NCBI GenBank assembly: GCA_047967505.1
Contig: CM106539.1
Strand: one strand, 5' to 3'
Source: Dipteris shenzhenensis
Taxonomy: Eukaryota > Polypodiophyta > Polypodiopsida > Gleicheniales
DNA: 64,000 nucleotides
This document shows, piece by piece, positions 23,061 to 35,174 of this stretch. Position numbers and translations under genes: made by a program. Positions within the stretch are counted from its first letter, which is position 1. Each line of letters starts with the position of its first letter. The notes under the pieces were generated by a model. The model was not told where the DNA came from, ran no database searches, and saw only the letters and a program-made list of their open reading frames with translations.

Positions 23061-25250
23061 ATGAAATCGATGGATTATTGGCATTATGGTCCCCACTCCA
23101 TCTATGAGATTTGTATAGAAAAAGATATTACATGCGACGTGGATGGATGATTTTTTAATAAATTATTGTCTATTGTATTTTAATTACCCTTAGGAAGAAG
23201 GGATAAAAGGCTTCAGTTGGATATGACTTCTAAGAATTATTTATTGTTCATGGGAATACTTTTGTTACATGGGATAATTAATGTACTCCCTTTGGATTTA
23301 GTGGAAGGGTTTGCTTTAAACATTATGTTTGCTTGTAATATATCTCTTAGAATTTGCCTTGGATCAAACAACTTTGTGCTAAGGGAATATCTCTAATTTT
23401 TCAAGCAAATTCATTATACCCCATTGATGGCATGGTCTAGAGTACAACCTTGTACCAAGGGAGAGTCCTTGGTTGATATTTCTATCATTAAGGGAGTAAC
23501 CTTCTACTTATCATAGTTTACTAAACTTTTTTGAATTCCCTAAATTATATGATTGGAGTGTGTATACGACTTGGATGAGTGTATGAAATCAATTTTGAGG
23601 GGGTGTACAAATACACCCAAGCTTATAAAGATCTCTCTAAACTATCCCAAAGAACTATTGCTTATGCAGGATAATCCTTGGGATATAGAGTTTGATGTTT
23701 TGAGTCGCTAATGAAAAGTATGAAGTGAAGTCCCATGGGTAATATTTTACCCTTAGGATGGTCTTGGGTTACACTAGATACTTTGATTACCAACATTATA
23801 ATTGGCAACCCTCACTTTAGGAGTATTTCTTCAACTTCGAGAGTATTTCTTCACTCTCACTTTAATAAACACTTCACTTGTTATATTGTACCTTTCTGCT
23901 TACTACAACTTACTAGAATTTTGACATTTTTTACCAACCTAAGTTTTATAAGAATGCCAAGATTTGATGCTAATTTAGATAGAGTGACATGGATAACAAT
24001 TGTGTGCCGGCATTGAAGCCTGGCTTCCATAGCAAAAATGTATTATTCTAACCTTCATTTTTGTTGTGATGGTGCCAGGTGAGTCGGCATACCTCTCCAT
24101 CAGGTTTGCATTGAATAGTCTAAGGCATGCAGATATGGTGTTGGCTACTTCGAGACGTACTCTACAACGGATTATCTCCAAGTATTGATAGATAAGATTC
24201 AATATTCTAATGGACACTAGTCATCAATATCATTGTACTTTTTGCAATGTGCTACCATGAATGTGAGTTTGAAAACTGACTCTCACTTCGATACTTTGTT
24301 AGGAGAAATGGTATGATATGGATTATTCTCACTTATGCGGTTTTAAGAAGTTGGCTATTAATGGACTACTCTCACTAGGTGTTTGAAAAGGGCAATGATG
24401 GATGCTTGCAATTGGTTTACTTTGATATTGGAACTGGTCTAGTAGTATAGTAGGATAGATTGGTTGATAGGAAGAACACTCACACACACACAATTTTTCT
24501 CATTTGCACATGATTTTGTCTTCCCTTCTTTTGTTCTTTGTTTGTTATATAAAAATTTTAGTTTGTAATATTGGATATATTTTAGATCTTATGAAGGTAA
24601 ATAAATAAAGATACAACTACTAAATGTACTTCCTTTACTGTCAATGATAACCGATCTATTGGTAGTAAGGGGATATTTTTCATTGTTAAATTTACTCCTT
24701 ACTTATGGTATTAGCAAACCTACCAGTACTAAGTTGCCAATTTCTTGTATTTTTGGATAGGCAAGGTTTTGTGGTGATTGCATGCATCACCTCATGAAAA
24801 TGATGTTCACAAATGTCAATCACAGAAAAAATGCATGTGCTATGTAAATATGTCCTATGTATAACTAAAGTCTGCATCTATGAGAGTGCTACACATGCAA
24901 ATGAATTGCTTTTTTGTTGGGCCTCTCAACATAGGTTCAGGCCTTGTCAATCACTTATCATCAAAATTTCATCCAAACTTGTTTGAAGTGAACTTGAAAA
25001 TGTCCATTTTAGCGAGTGAGGATTTTTCAACATTTGGTGAATCTTGGCTTGCCATGCTTGTCCCAAGCTTTGAAAACAATGTTTATGCCTCACTTTGGTA
25101 TAGGCCCATGCTTGTTTCCACCTTTTCCATAACCCCATGCATTATGTAGGCAAAATTTCATCTTTTTCACCCTCATGCCATCAAAATGCATGAGTGTACC
25201 AAATCTTCTGACCAAACAATTTTTTGTAAAAAGTTATGTAATGAAATCTA
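23061..25250. other. AT-rich intergenic DNA, nothing recognised
   Basis: No frame longer than about 90 codons is present and no domain was seen on either strand. Confidence 0.45.
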
Positions 25251-25255
25251 TTATG

Positions 25256-25553
25256 AAGCAAGTATTTTCATTTGGTGGGATGAAATAAAATAGTGGGAAT
25301 TATTTTAAGTTGTTTGTTGATTCTTTTAAAGTTTGATAATGGTGTTAGTAGAGCATGTTCATGTTACTCTATGTCTAGTTTTCCATTAAGTATGCATCAG
25401 AATCTATTATTGAGCAATTTGTCTCAAAATCTATTATGAAGCAATGTCTTTCAAGTATTTTCATTTGATGGGATGAAATAAAATTTTTGGAATGCTTTTA
25501 AGCTGTTTATTAATTGATTCTTTTAAAGTTTGAGAGCATTGTTAGCAGAGCAT
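25256..25553. repeat. direct repeat, two diverged copies of about 100 bp
   Basis: Copies at about 25256-25350 and 25434-25553 share AAGTATTTTCATTTG, GGGATGAAATAAAAT, TTGATTCTTTTAAAGTTTG and AGCAGAGCATG or AGTAGAGCATG. Confidence 0.8.
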
Positions 25554-25810
25554 GAAAGGTTCTAAAGGCAGAATGAGAAGAGCTAGTAACTCCTTGTTGG
25601 GAGAGGATTTGGAATTCAGGAGGTAATAAAGGGAAATCTACGCCATGTTCGCATTTCTTTTTTTGGAAGTTAAAACTTCTATTGTGGTTAGATTTGCCTT
25701 CCATGGAAGTATCTTAGAGCTATTTTTTTGGATAAGGGCAATATGATGATGTTTTAGGGATTGGGGTTAAGATGAGTCTATTGGATTGCATTGGAGGTTA
25801 TTGTATGAAA

Positions 25811-26219
25811 GGTTAATGTTTTAGTGAAGAATCAAGCTGAATATTTGTTTATAGTTTGTGAGAGAGCATTTAAAAGCGAGTATGTATTGATAGTTATAGT
25901 GACAAGTAAATTTTCGATTTGGTGAAATGTTTTTGAAAGGCATTATGGAAAGTGTTAGTATAGTATCCCAAAAGCATATGTGTACCTTGATTTGTTTATT
26001 CCAAAATGTATGCAAGGTTAATGTTTTAGTGAAGAATCAAGTTGAACATTTGTTTATAGTTTGTGAGAGAGCATTTAAAGGCGAGGATGTATTGATAGTT
26101 ATAGTGACAAGTAGAATTACAATTAGGTGAAATATTTTTTAAAGGCCTTATGGAAAGTGTTAGTATAGTATCCCAAAAGCATATGTCTACCTTACTTTGT
26201 TTATTTTGAAATGTAAAGG
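25811..26219. repeat. 205-bp tandem duplication
   Basis: 25811-26015 and 26016-26219 are head-to-tail copies with scattered substitutions. Both start GGTTAATGTTTTAGTGAAGA and contain GTGTTAGTATAGTATCCCAA. Confidence 0.92.
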
Positions 26220-26228
26220 GCCTTCTAT

Positions 26229-26567
26229 CATGGAGAGGAAAAAGTGGGAAAATAAGGATGGCTATTTTGGATATTTTTCCCTTGGAAGAGCATATTTTTG
26301 GACGTTTTTCCCATGGTGCATGACATAACAATCCAATGGAGATTGATGGAGGGCTATAAATAAATGTCACATCAATTGTAAAGTAGTATCAGATCAATGG
26401 TTCTCAAGGGTGTGGGAGATAGAACCTTAAGGTCTAGAGCATGGAGTGCTATTTCCCATGGTCCCACCTATTTCCCATGTATTTCCTCTCTATTTCCCAT
26501 GGTGCATTTTGTATAGCATACTAAAAATAGCTATTTTCCCTCTTTTCCCCCTACATAAGATACAAAG
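26229..26567. repeat. foldback or MITE-like element with imperfect inverted ends
   Basis: The left end (GAGGAAAAAGTGGGAAAAT...GGCTATTTT, 26235-26265) is complementary to the right end (AAAATAGCTATTTTCCCTC, 26524-26560). TTTCCCATGG words recur inside. No clear target-site duplication was found. Confidence 0.5.
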
Positions 26568-28414
26568 TGCATGTGCTTGGGATATGGATAAAAGGCTTTG
26601 GCGCTTTCATTTTGGATTTGTTACAACTAGAGTGCACCCTGAATAATGAAGCAATGTCACGTAGCAAATGAACGTTGTTGCGTTACAAGGGCATCCCATA
26701 AAACATCACTAAGGCAACATGGAAAAGTTTGCAATAGGCATTGTGAAATAATTTAGTATATAATATGAGTTTTATGTGCATGCACAATCGTGTGCTAGTG
26801 GGGGGGGTCTGTGATCCTCACACGAGAGCCTTGCGACATTACCACCATGCCAAGAAATTCCTATCAGGAGAGTTAGTTTGTTGAATAGTCCATCGGAGTA
26901 GGCACTTTTCATTCCATTTAGCAGAGGGGTGGGAAATCCAGCTTGTCATTATAGAAAGGTTCGCCCAGTAGAAAGTCAAGCCTTGTCGAGTCAATTGAGC
27001 TTAGAGTTTGGGGGCAATCTGGTTGAAGTCAATTTAGAGATGGCTGGACTCCCACCAACCAGAGTCTAGTTGGAATGAGTTTGACCACCAGTTTGCTCAA
27101 ACAGGGTCTTGAACACAAAGAGGCAACCCTGAAGGTTGGATGACATGGCTTTCAGAGGTCTAAGGGCTAGGTTTAGATCAGGTTAGGTTAGGCTCTGCCT
27201 AGGTTAGCACTTGTGTGTGCCACATGTTATGACACATGGTAGTGCTTGCTATTGCCACATGGTAGGGTGATGCATGGTAAAGGGATGCCCCACCTTGGTT
27301 CACATATATATATAAAACTCATTAATTTAATGCTTTAAAGGATCATAACTTTTGATGCACAACTCAGATTAAGGTGGGCCAACAAAGTAAAGAACTCAAA
27401 CTTTCAAGATCTTCGTATTATGTGTGCTCAGATGGAGGTTTTGGAAAATATTGAAAGACCCAATTCAAATTGCAATGTTTAAAGCATGTGTACGGGCACG
27501 ATGCATATGGGCATGGGTATAGAAAAGGGGATTTGGCATGGGTACAGAAAAGGGGATTTTTAACAATAAATGGTTATTTGTTTGCTAAACTTCTCTTGGG
27601 AATATATAAAAGGTAAAATCATTTCATTTTGAGGTTTTAAATCCCATTAACATTGAATTGGGAAGTTCTATAGCAAGCATTCGATAAATCATAATTCTTA
27701 CCCTAAACTCAAACAAGCACAATCCAAGGAGGATGAAAAGTGTTTGGAGTTCATATTCTTCTTGCATGCATTATTAAAATTTAAAGTTGGTAAGATTAAA
27801 AGGATAATTTGGAAGTTTGAGAAAGGATAGCATGTTGGTAGGAAATATGGAAACTATAGTAGAGGCATAAGCATGGAAGAATTGGTTATGATCTCTTTGA
27901 TTAAACATGGGAAGATGCTTTGATTGCCTACATAATACTACATATGATGACCATATACTATAATGAAGAGACTACCAGTTAGGAAAGGCACTTTCATAGA
28001 ATATAATTCCCTACAATTAATAAGTCCTCGGTGTTACTATATTATGTTAGGGTTTATGATCCTTAACCCCAAGTACACAACATAATTACTTGGTGTATTT
28101 TGTGACCTTAGTTTGCTTGTAACATATAAAGTTTTTGGTGGAGTTGTTGAGGAGTGCTGGTGCCTTAGCTTTGGATATTTAGGGAGACCTTAAAAAATTT
28201 TCCATGACGTGAAAAGTGCTAAATTTTGTTGAAAGAAGCATTATTCCTGATGATGAGTTGCATATTAACAATTATGATGCTTTCTTAGATATTTGGAGGA
28301 TTTTGTGGGTGAAAATTCTGAAACATCTAGATAAGTTTGTGCTAGCGAAGAATAGGTTCAAGGAAAAGAGAATCCATACATTGGGAGGAAAAATTATCCA
28401 ATGTTGTTATGTCA
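26568..28414. other. intergenic DNA, nothing recognised
   Basis: A small tandem repeat (GCATGGGTATAGAAAAGGGG, two copies at 27513-27560) and a 70-codon frame at 28216-28428 without a domain are the only structures seen. Confidence 0.4.
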
Positions 28415-28706
28415 CTAGTATCCCTTAGGCCAAACAACACCCAAACCTTTGTAAAAAGGCTCTTTCCAATATAAGGGGGAGTGTTGTTGTTGAAAATGGA
28501 CCTATTGATGTGAGTTGTAAGAAAGACAAATCTACTAGTGTCACAAGATCCTAGTATCCCTTAGGCCAAACAGCACCCAAACCTTTGTGAAAAAGGCTCT
28601 TTCTAATATAAGGATCTTTCCAATATAAGGGGGAGTGTTGTTGTTAAAAATGGACCTATTGATGTGAGTTGTAAGAAAGGCAAATCTACTAGTGTCACAA
28701 GATTCT
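28415..28706. repeat. 136-150 bp tandem duplication
   Basis: Copies start CTAGTATCCCTTAGGCCAAA at 28415 and 28551. The second copy has a small internal re-duplication of TATAAGGATCTTTCCAATA. Both contain GGGGGAGTGTTGTTGTT. Confidence 0.9.
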
Positions 28707-29094
28707 AGTAAGTTACAGGATGTCATTGAAAATTATAGTCATAAAAATCCTATTGAAGAATTGAACGATGATGAGGATCTACATTCAATTGTAGTGTATA
28801 ATAGGTATCCATGTATAGATGAGTCTAGCGCAAAATCCCTGGAAGATTTTGTTGAAAGTGCGAATGAGAATAGCTATGATGAATAAACAACTCCGAGTAT
28901 TGCAAGTCAAGCTATGATGAATAAATAAATCCGAGTATCGCAAGTCAAGGAGGGTAACTAGATAGAATGAGATATTAATTATTGGTGAAGATTTTGGCAT
29001 TGGCTATGGTATTTTATTAGATTTGAGATCCTAATGTCCATGTGAACAGGTTTGAGAGTTTGAGAAAGAGTGAATTGGCTAAGCGAGAGTTAAA
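28707..29094. other. short acidic open frame, unrecognised
   Basis: A plus-strand frame at 28692-28886 reads an acidic peptide (IEELNDDEDLHSIV). It could be an N-terminal piece of the gag remnant that follows at 29095, since gypsy gag regions often start with acidic text, but nothing proves the link. Confidence 0.25.
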
Positions 29095-29223
29095 GTTTTT
29101 CCTACTATCTTGCATGGTAAAGCTTTCAATTGGTATGATCTCTTTCTGTCCAATCATTTCAAATCATGGGATGATTTGAAAAGTTCTTTCTTAAATAATT
29201 TTAGACCAATTGGTTTTAATCGA
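29095..29223 (+). pseudogene. retrotransposon gag fragment
   Basis: The frame reads VFPTILHGKAFNWYD, then FKSWDDLKSSFLNNF. This is the retrotransposon gag core pattern (hydrophobic L..GxAxxWYxxL, then SWxxLkxxFlxxF). It is about 43 residues long with no continuing frame on either side. Confidence 0.65.
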
Positions 29224-29344
29224 GGGTGTCTTTTCTTTGAGCATTTGGTCCGAGCAAAAATTTTCTAAGTGTGGTGTATATTGTCTTTAGATATACAATT
29301 TTGTTCCAGCATTGTAGAGCCCTTTAGTCACAATTTTGTTCCAG

Positions 29345-29560
29345 CATTGTAGACCCCTTTAGTCACAAAAGTGCCCCACAAAGATGCTATATTTTACTTC
29401 CCATTTAGCCACATTGAACATTTGATCAATTCAGTTTGCAAACATGCAATAGTTGACATTCCAAATATAAATAGTGTTGAGATCACAATACTACCATACA
29501 TGTATACTTAATCTAGAATCCTTTCAACTAAAACATCCATCATGCATACTTACTAGAAGT
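29345..29560. repeat. flank block shared with 53.8-54.0 kb
   Basis: CCCTTTAGTCACAAAAGTG followed by CCCCACAAAGATGCTATAT here matches CCCTTTCGTCATAAAACTA followed by the same CCCCACAAAGATGCTATAT at about 53825-53865. Further on, TTTCAAC...CATCCATCAT.CATACT is found in both. The match lies just outside a hairpin array here and just left of the ParB-methyltransferase gene there. Confidence 0.6.
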
Positions 29561-29569
29561 CTCGTTTGT

Positions 29570-30480
29570 AAAAAAGAAGTCCAAATGACCCTTTTATCAA
29601 AGAAAGGGGCATTTGGGCCTATTTTTTCAACATGGCCCATGTGTAAAAAAGAGGCCAAAAACCCCTTTCTTCTTTTCACGTCGTCCATGTAAAAAAAAGG
29701 GCCCAAAGACTCCTTTCTTTGATAAAAGGGGTTTTGGTCTGGTTTTTTTCAAATGAAAGTAGCCCAAAAATCCCTTTCAGTGAAGAAAGGGGTCTTTGGG
29801 CCATTTTTTCTTCCATGGGCCATGGAAAAGAAAGAGGCCCAAATACCCCTTTCTTTGGGGAAAGGGGTTTTGGGCTACGTTCTTCTAAACGAGTAGCCTA
29901 AAAACACCTTTCATTGAAGAAGGGGGTTTTTAGACTACTTTCATTTGAAAAAGAGTAGCCCAAAAACCCGTTTTGTTGAAGAAAGGGGTTTTTGGGCTAC
30001 TTTCATGTGAAAAAGGGCAACCCAAAAACCCATTTCATTGAAGAAAGGGTTTTTGGGCTACTTTCATGTGAAAAGGGTAGCCTCAAAACCCATTTCCAAA
30101 TACCCCTTTCTTTTCACATGGGCCATCTAAAAAAAGAGGCCCAAAGACCCCTTTCTTTGAGATGAAAGGGGTTTTTGGGCTGCGCTTTTGGAATGAAAGC
30201 AACCCAAAGATGCCTTTCATTCAAGAAATGGGTCTTTGTGCCATGTAAAAAAGAGAGGACCAAATACCCCTATCTTTGAAAAAATTCAATTTTTAATCTG
30301 CTTTCATGTGAAAAAGAGCAGCCCCAAAAACCCTTTTGTCAAAGAAAGAGGTCTCTAGGCCTATTTTTTAAACATGGCCCATAGAACCCTTTTTCAATGA
30401 AAGAGATTTTAAGGCTGATTACATGTGAAAAAAAGCATCCCAAAAATCCCTTGTTTTGAAGAAAGGGGTCTTTGGGCCTC
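29570..30480. repeat. hairpin satellite array A (about 60-bp period)
   Basis: About fourteen units carry an inverted repeat of the form GCCCAAAAACCCCTTTC, a short AT-rich loop, and GAAAGGGGTTTTTGGGC. A second small palindrome (CTTTCATGTGAAAAAG) alternates with it. Regular starts can be read at about 29759, 29834, 29893, 29955, 30017 and 30077. Units are diverged, but the CCCCTTT and AAAGGGG arms are kept. Confidence 0.92.
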
Positions 30481-30656
30481 TTCTTTAAATTGCCATCGTT
30501 TGGTTGTACTTAATAGAAGTTCACTTTGAGGGGAGGGAGTAGATATATATAAGTTTTTCAAGCTACATACACTTGGAAGCTCAATCCCTCTAAGACTTCC
30601 TTCATCTATCTGTTCTTGAAAAATATAGCCCAGAGCTGTAAATAAAAGTCGGTGAT

Positions 30657-30998
30657 GTGAGCAGAGAGAAAAAATTGAATTGCAAGGCTATGTCACAGTC
30701 ACAATCATTGCATTCAGTTTTTGGGTTTTTAGATCATGATGACACAGCTTTAAGAACTAGAAAATTATCATGCTTTTGCAATGCTTGTATGCAACAACTT
30801 TGGAGGAGATGTACCAATCAATCACATGTAGCCAATTGGAATTACATTAATCTTGAACCATTGGTAGATGATAGTCTTGAGAATGGTTTTGACATGGATG
30901 TCATTGATGATGCTACATATAGCATAACCAAAGAGGCCCAAATACCCCTTCATTCACAAAAGGGGTCCCTATGCAATGCTTCATTTCATGAACTTTGA
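30657..30998 (+). pseudogene. transposon-derived fragment with a Cys-rich motif
   Basis: The frame opens at GTG, with no in-frame ATG at its 5' end, so it is a piece of something larger. It contains LRTRKLSCFCNACMQQLW and then CTNQSHVANW, a CxC-x2-C...C...W arrangement that I associate with the C-terminal part of large transposase-like proteins. That family link is from memory and unverified. The end of the frame (EAQIPLHSQKGS) is encoded by a hairpin-array-like unit, AAATACCCCTT...AAAAGGGGT (30950-30967). It sits 180 bases after array A, as the transposase at 61.5 kb sits after arrays B and C. Confidence 0.5.
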
Positions 30999-32873
30999 GG
31001 CAAAAAAATACATTTTTGATTCAATTTTCTTGGATGATTTTGCTCAAAAAATCAAAAGCCCTATTTTAACGAGAGAATTTCTCATCAATTGAATCACCCT
31101 AATAGATAATGCTAGTATTATTGTAGAATTTTTCATGAATTGAATTCAAAGAGAATGCATTGAGGCATCCCAGTCCAACCGTAGCAGCCACCAGTGGTGG
31201 CAGGGGAATCATGCAAACCTTGTAGAAAAGTACACCAGCTCACATGTCACCATCCATTCACCCTAATCGATAATGTTGGTATTATTGTAGAAAATTTTAG
31301 CAAGTCCAATGCATTCATCCTAAGACCTCTTAGTGTTGTCTCAAAATTGCATCGGGTACTCCTCCACCCATTTGTTCACCCCTTAGACTAGCTAGCCTTA
31401 GAATGGTATGTTGTGCTAAAACTGAATATGGTGCCCACAACTATAGATGATTCCTACCAAGAGTGACACATAGATTTCACATCTTTGTCATTAATAGTCT
31501 CCATGATGGTTGAACACAAGATCAACGAACTAGCAAGCAGCTTAAGATGTTGAATACCATGTCTTGATAGGGACAAAATGGGCTTTATTTGGTAAGCATG
31601 TCAAACACCACATAGATGCTATTCAACACTATATTGGGAAATTTGGGAATCTCCCAAGTCCCATTTTAGAATTCCCAAATTCCCCAAATTTCCTAATATA
31701 TCTTTTTTCTCATGTAGAAGATACAAAGCATAAACTAAAGTAGTAAAAGAATTATTTTCTTTCCATATCTTATGGATTTAATGGAAAAAAGTAATGCATT
31801 TACATTTGCATGTGAGCTTACATACAAAAACTAGTGTTTAGAAAAAACTCAAATCTCACAATGCATGCCTGATAGATGTCACATCTTTTTGTAATCTTTA
31901 CAATGGGAAAGATGTAGGAATGATCATTCTTGTCAAAATTAGTGTGAAAACATAAGCAAATGTAATTAAATCTCGTAGTTTGCAAATAGTTCCTCCCCTA
32001 CATCAACATCACGAGTTGTTTGTAAAATAATGTTTCCACATGCATCCTCATTGTTGTTAAACTCACAAGAATAACATGGTTCTAGAGTGCTGAGTACACA
32101 TAGCATACATTCTCATAGTCCATACACTCTCTACAACTATTTATGCAGCCTCCCACATTACCATCATGTACATCACGAACAATGTACACTTGATTCTCTT
32201 CACCATCAACTCCTAGTTCCTCGAGAATATAATATTTTAGTGCTCAATGATTTAATGAGCATAGAGTCCTCCAATCAGAATATTTGTACTTTGGTCCTCC
32301 ATATTGCATAATAGTTTTTCCGAGTGCAATGGTTTTGAGAGCAAATAAGCCAAGGCCAGGTCCAATAATTGTTGAATCAACAATCATGAAGGGAATCCCC
32401 TCACATAGAATTTCTCATGAACTTGGAGTGGTAAGGTAGACTATTTGAACTCATCCGATGAATAGTATATTTGCATAGAACACATACTTCTCATTTTCCA
32501 GTCTTCCAATCTACTAAGAATCACAAATTCAAGAATGAAATCAAAAGTCTAGAGACTACTAACAGAATACAATATATTATTGCATTAAAATGATCCACTA
32601 TAGAAGATAAATTATACACCACACTTGCATATATTCCAATAATCATTTTTGTAAATAAAATCTTTAGAGTTGTGTTGTAGCACCATTAATGAATGGTTTG
32701 TCATATCCCAATTGTTGAGCAATGTGCATGGCCACCATGTCTTTTAAAGTAGACACACAATTAATTCGTCTCAACTTTGACACTGCTAATGAGCTTAAGT
32801 AAATAGGTGTATTTTGAGAAATACCTATAATTGGTGTTCGTGTATTGGATGGGGCTTCGGGAGGATTACCAGA
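30999..32873. other. AT-rich intergenic DNA
   Basis: No gene is recognised. CACCCTAATAGATAATG-type text occurs twice (31096 and 31259). A foldback at about 31617-31705 (ATATTGGGAAATTTGGGAA versus TTCCCAAATTCCCC...) resembles one at 36045-36150. Confidence 0.4.
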
Positions 32874-33166
32874 ATTCGAGCGACTGCGTTCGAGCGAGGT
32901 GATCATTCGAGCGAGGAATTTCATAACTTTTGACATTCTAGTGTGATGTTTTATGTTCAAAAAGTAGCCTTCATTGCTTACTTTTACAGTTGTTGTCCTA
33001 CCCATGATATTGTGAGTAATCAATTGTCTTATAGACAATAACAATTTTTGAAAATGTTTGGCAATGTTTTTCAAGGGTCAACGAAGGAGGGGTGGAAGAA
33101 AGGGGTCACAGTATGTGTCTTTCTTGTGCAATTTCCATTTTCAAGGCAAAAAAATAATGGGAGGAG

Positions 33167-33210
33167 GAGCCTCCCTAGAGGCCGCGATATTGTGGCCTCT
33201 AGGGAGGCTC
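33167..33210. repeat. perfect 17-bp arm palindrome
   Basis: GAGCCTCCCTAGAGGCC (33167-33183) is the exact reverse complement of 33194-33210, with a 10-base loop GCGATATTGT. Confidence 0.97.
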
Positions 33211-33814
33211 TTCTTGCCAATTTTATTTGGGCCATAACTTGGTCAATTGGACTCCAAATATGGTCATGTTTGTAGTCAAAACAATCGGAATGATATGAAT
33301 GAATACATTTATCATGTTAAAGTGTCAAAATACTAGATCTTTAGAAAGTTTATACTTATCTTTGTTTCATGAGAGTCGGACCTTATCAAACTCTATATTT
33401 AATTATGACCATGGATTTTTCTCATATAGAGTATGGGTCCTTGGTTTCCTCCCTCCATCCTAGAGGTGTATACATGGTCAAGGACATATGAAGGTGATCC
33501 ATATTTAGTTAGAATCATCATGGTCATAAGATGATCAATAATTTATTAGTTCCATAGTTTAAACATTTTATTCATGTGATCATTTTGTGTACAAAATGGA
33601 TCAAATCATGTCGGTAGCATAAAAATCGATGAGCTACAAATAGTTGTTTATGAGAGATTTTGCTAGGAGAAGCTTCTATATTATCGGTGGGACTATTGTT
33701 GCCATGTATGTAACTCCATAAAATAAAGAAACCTATTCAACTCACGTGCTACCTTACATGATATTGAGTGATCGCCTCGAGGTATAAACATTGTAATATT
33801 TTTCCTTTTGTATC

Positions 33815-33990
33815 TATTGAATGATTGCTAACTTGCACGTATTTATTATTTATCGAATAATAGGTTTTCTCTTTGTATGTTGCCAAGAATTTTCCCTTTA
33901 GTATTCATTGAATGATTGCTAACTTGCATGGATTTATGAGTTATCCAATAGTAAGTTTAATCTTTGTAAGTTGCCAAGAATCATACAAAA
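33815..33990. repeat. tandem repeat, two units of about 88 bp
   Basis: Both units contain ATTGAATGATTGCTAACTTG and, further on, TTGCCAAGAAT. Confidence 0.85.
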
Positions 33991-34065
33991 AATAATTTAA
34001 AACAATCTGTAATAGTGTCATGTAGATTCAACCATTTTTACTAAAAATTTATTGCTCCTACATGT

Positions 34066-34563
34066 TTAGACAAAGTTCCTCATAAGTGTCGCTCGAACTT
34101 TGGGCTCGCTCGAACATAGTCGCTCGATGTTTTGACTTACCCGGGCTTCGGGAGTGTGCTTCACACCCTTTTCATCCTCAACACCTCTGATGTTGGAGTT
34201 GGTTGAAGAAGTATCTTTCTCTCCCACAATATTGATTGTATTCCATTCAATAATTACATTCACACAATGGGGATACAAAGGGTGTCCGAATCGCACTAGT
34301 GATTGACCATATCTCTCAAAGTTTATCACTTCACGCACATCCACTACTACCTCCAGACGAAACAAGAAGGGCAATAGCTCATCAATAAAAACCCAATCCT
34401 TTGTTGACCAAATGCCACCGTGAAAGTTCTCAAATAAAGTGTTAAGAAATTGCATGTAGCCCAGCTGAAGTACCAACCATTGTTTTCCCATGCATATACT
34501 TTCACAATTTTGACTTCTAGAAGCAACATTGTAAAAGAATTCCATTGAGAACCAATACAACAC
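34066..34563 (-). CDS. unrecognised open frame beside the TCGAGCGA end
   Basis: This 165-codon frame on the minus strand is unusually long for its surroundings and has ordinary amino-acid composition (DWVFIDELLPFLFRLEVVVD, then a Glu/Asp-rich stretch). Its last 30 codons cross the inverted TCGCTCGA terminal repeat, so at least the end is not an ancient gene end. The first codon may not be the true start, since open text in an overlapping frame continues to 34634. I do not recognise the family. A transposon-captured exon or decayed transposon gene is possible. Confidence 0.3.
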   Translation of the reverse strand: MLYWFSMEFFYNVASRSQNCESICMGKQWLVLQLGYMQFLNTLFENFHGGIWSTKDWVFIDELLPFLFRLEVVVDVREVINFERYGQSLVRFGHPLYPHCVNVIIEWNTINIVGEKDTSSTNSNIRGVEDEKGVKHTPEARVSQNIERLCSSEPKVRATLMRNFV

Positions 34564-35174
34564 ACAATTTGGTCAAGTTTCTGATCAGTAATATATTGGG
34601 TATATGGACTTCTTTTGCTTGATCTATTACACACTCACATGTAGACATCCTTCAATGTCAATAGTGAGCCATAATTTTTCTTAAACATGATTTGTGATTG
34701 AGATCAGTTGAAATTTTCAATACCAAACATTACAGAAAGTTTAGTCCATGATATCAAATTATTTATTCTAGAACTTTATACAAGAACGCTCTGAATGTTA
34801 AGAAAACATGACAATTCTATACAAGATTAAAGATAGCTAAGAATACTAGAGAACACCGTAAAAGAATGTACTTTGTATAGAATGTACCAAATGTTTCAGT
34901 AAATTTTGGACATGTGGTCAAATTTTTATGCTAAAACTATAAAAGATAGCTAAGAACACAAGAAAACATGAATACATGATGGGTAGGATGCATTGAAAGC
35001 CACTTAAATTAGGGCTTTATGTGAAAGGAAACATGCCAAACATGTAGTACAAGATGCATCCAAAGTTGATTGAGTGGCCATTGAGAGAAGATGGCATTGA
35101 ATTGTGGAAGAGGGACAATTCTAGGGAGCCCATGCTTCCAACAGTCAGGGTCCCCAATGTTGGTACCCATGTTT

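Larger units (their letters stand above)
32875..34131. mobile_element. candidate 1.25-kb element with inverted terminal TCGAGCGA repeats
   Basis: The left end (32875-32917) has three spaced copies of TTCGAGCGA or TCGAGCGA. The right end (34087-34131) has three copies of the complement TCGCTCGA with the same spacing, so the ends are imperfect inverted repeats of about 45 bp. Inside are a strong palindrome (33167-33210) and a tandem repeat (33815-33990) but no transposase. A related GGGCTTCGGGAG string occurs outside both ends in direct orientation (about 32853 and 34144). Confidence 0.5.

Noticed and set aside
29570-30480. Regularly spaced repeats looking like a CRISPR array
   Set aside because: Units are themselves inverted repeats, diverge gradually, have no unique spacers and lie in a plant nuclear context with no cas genes. 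They form a hairpin satellite.
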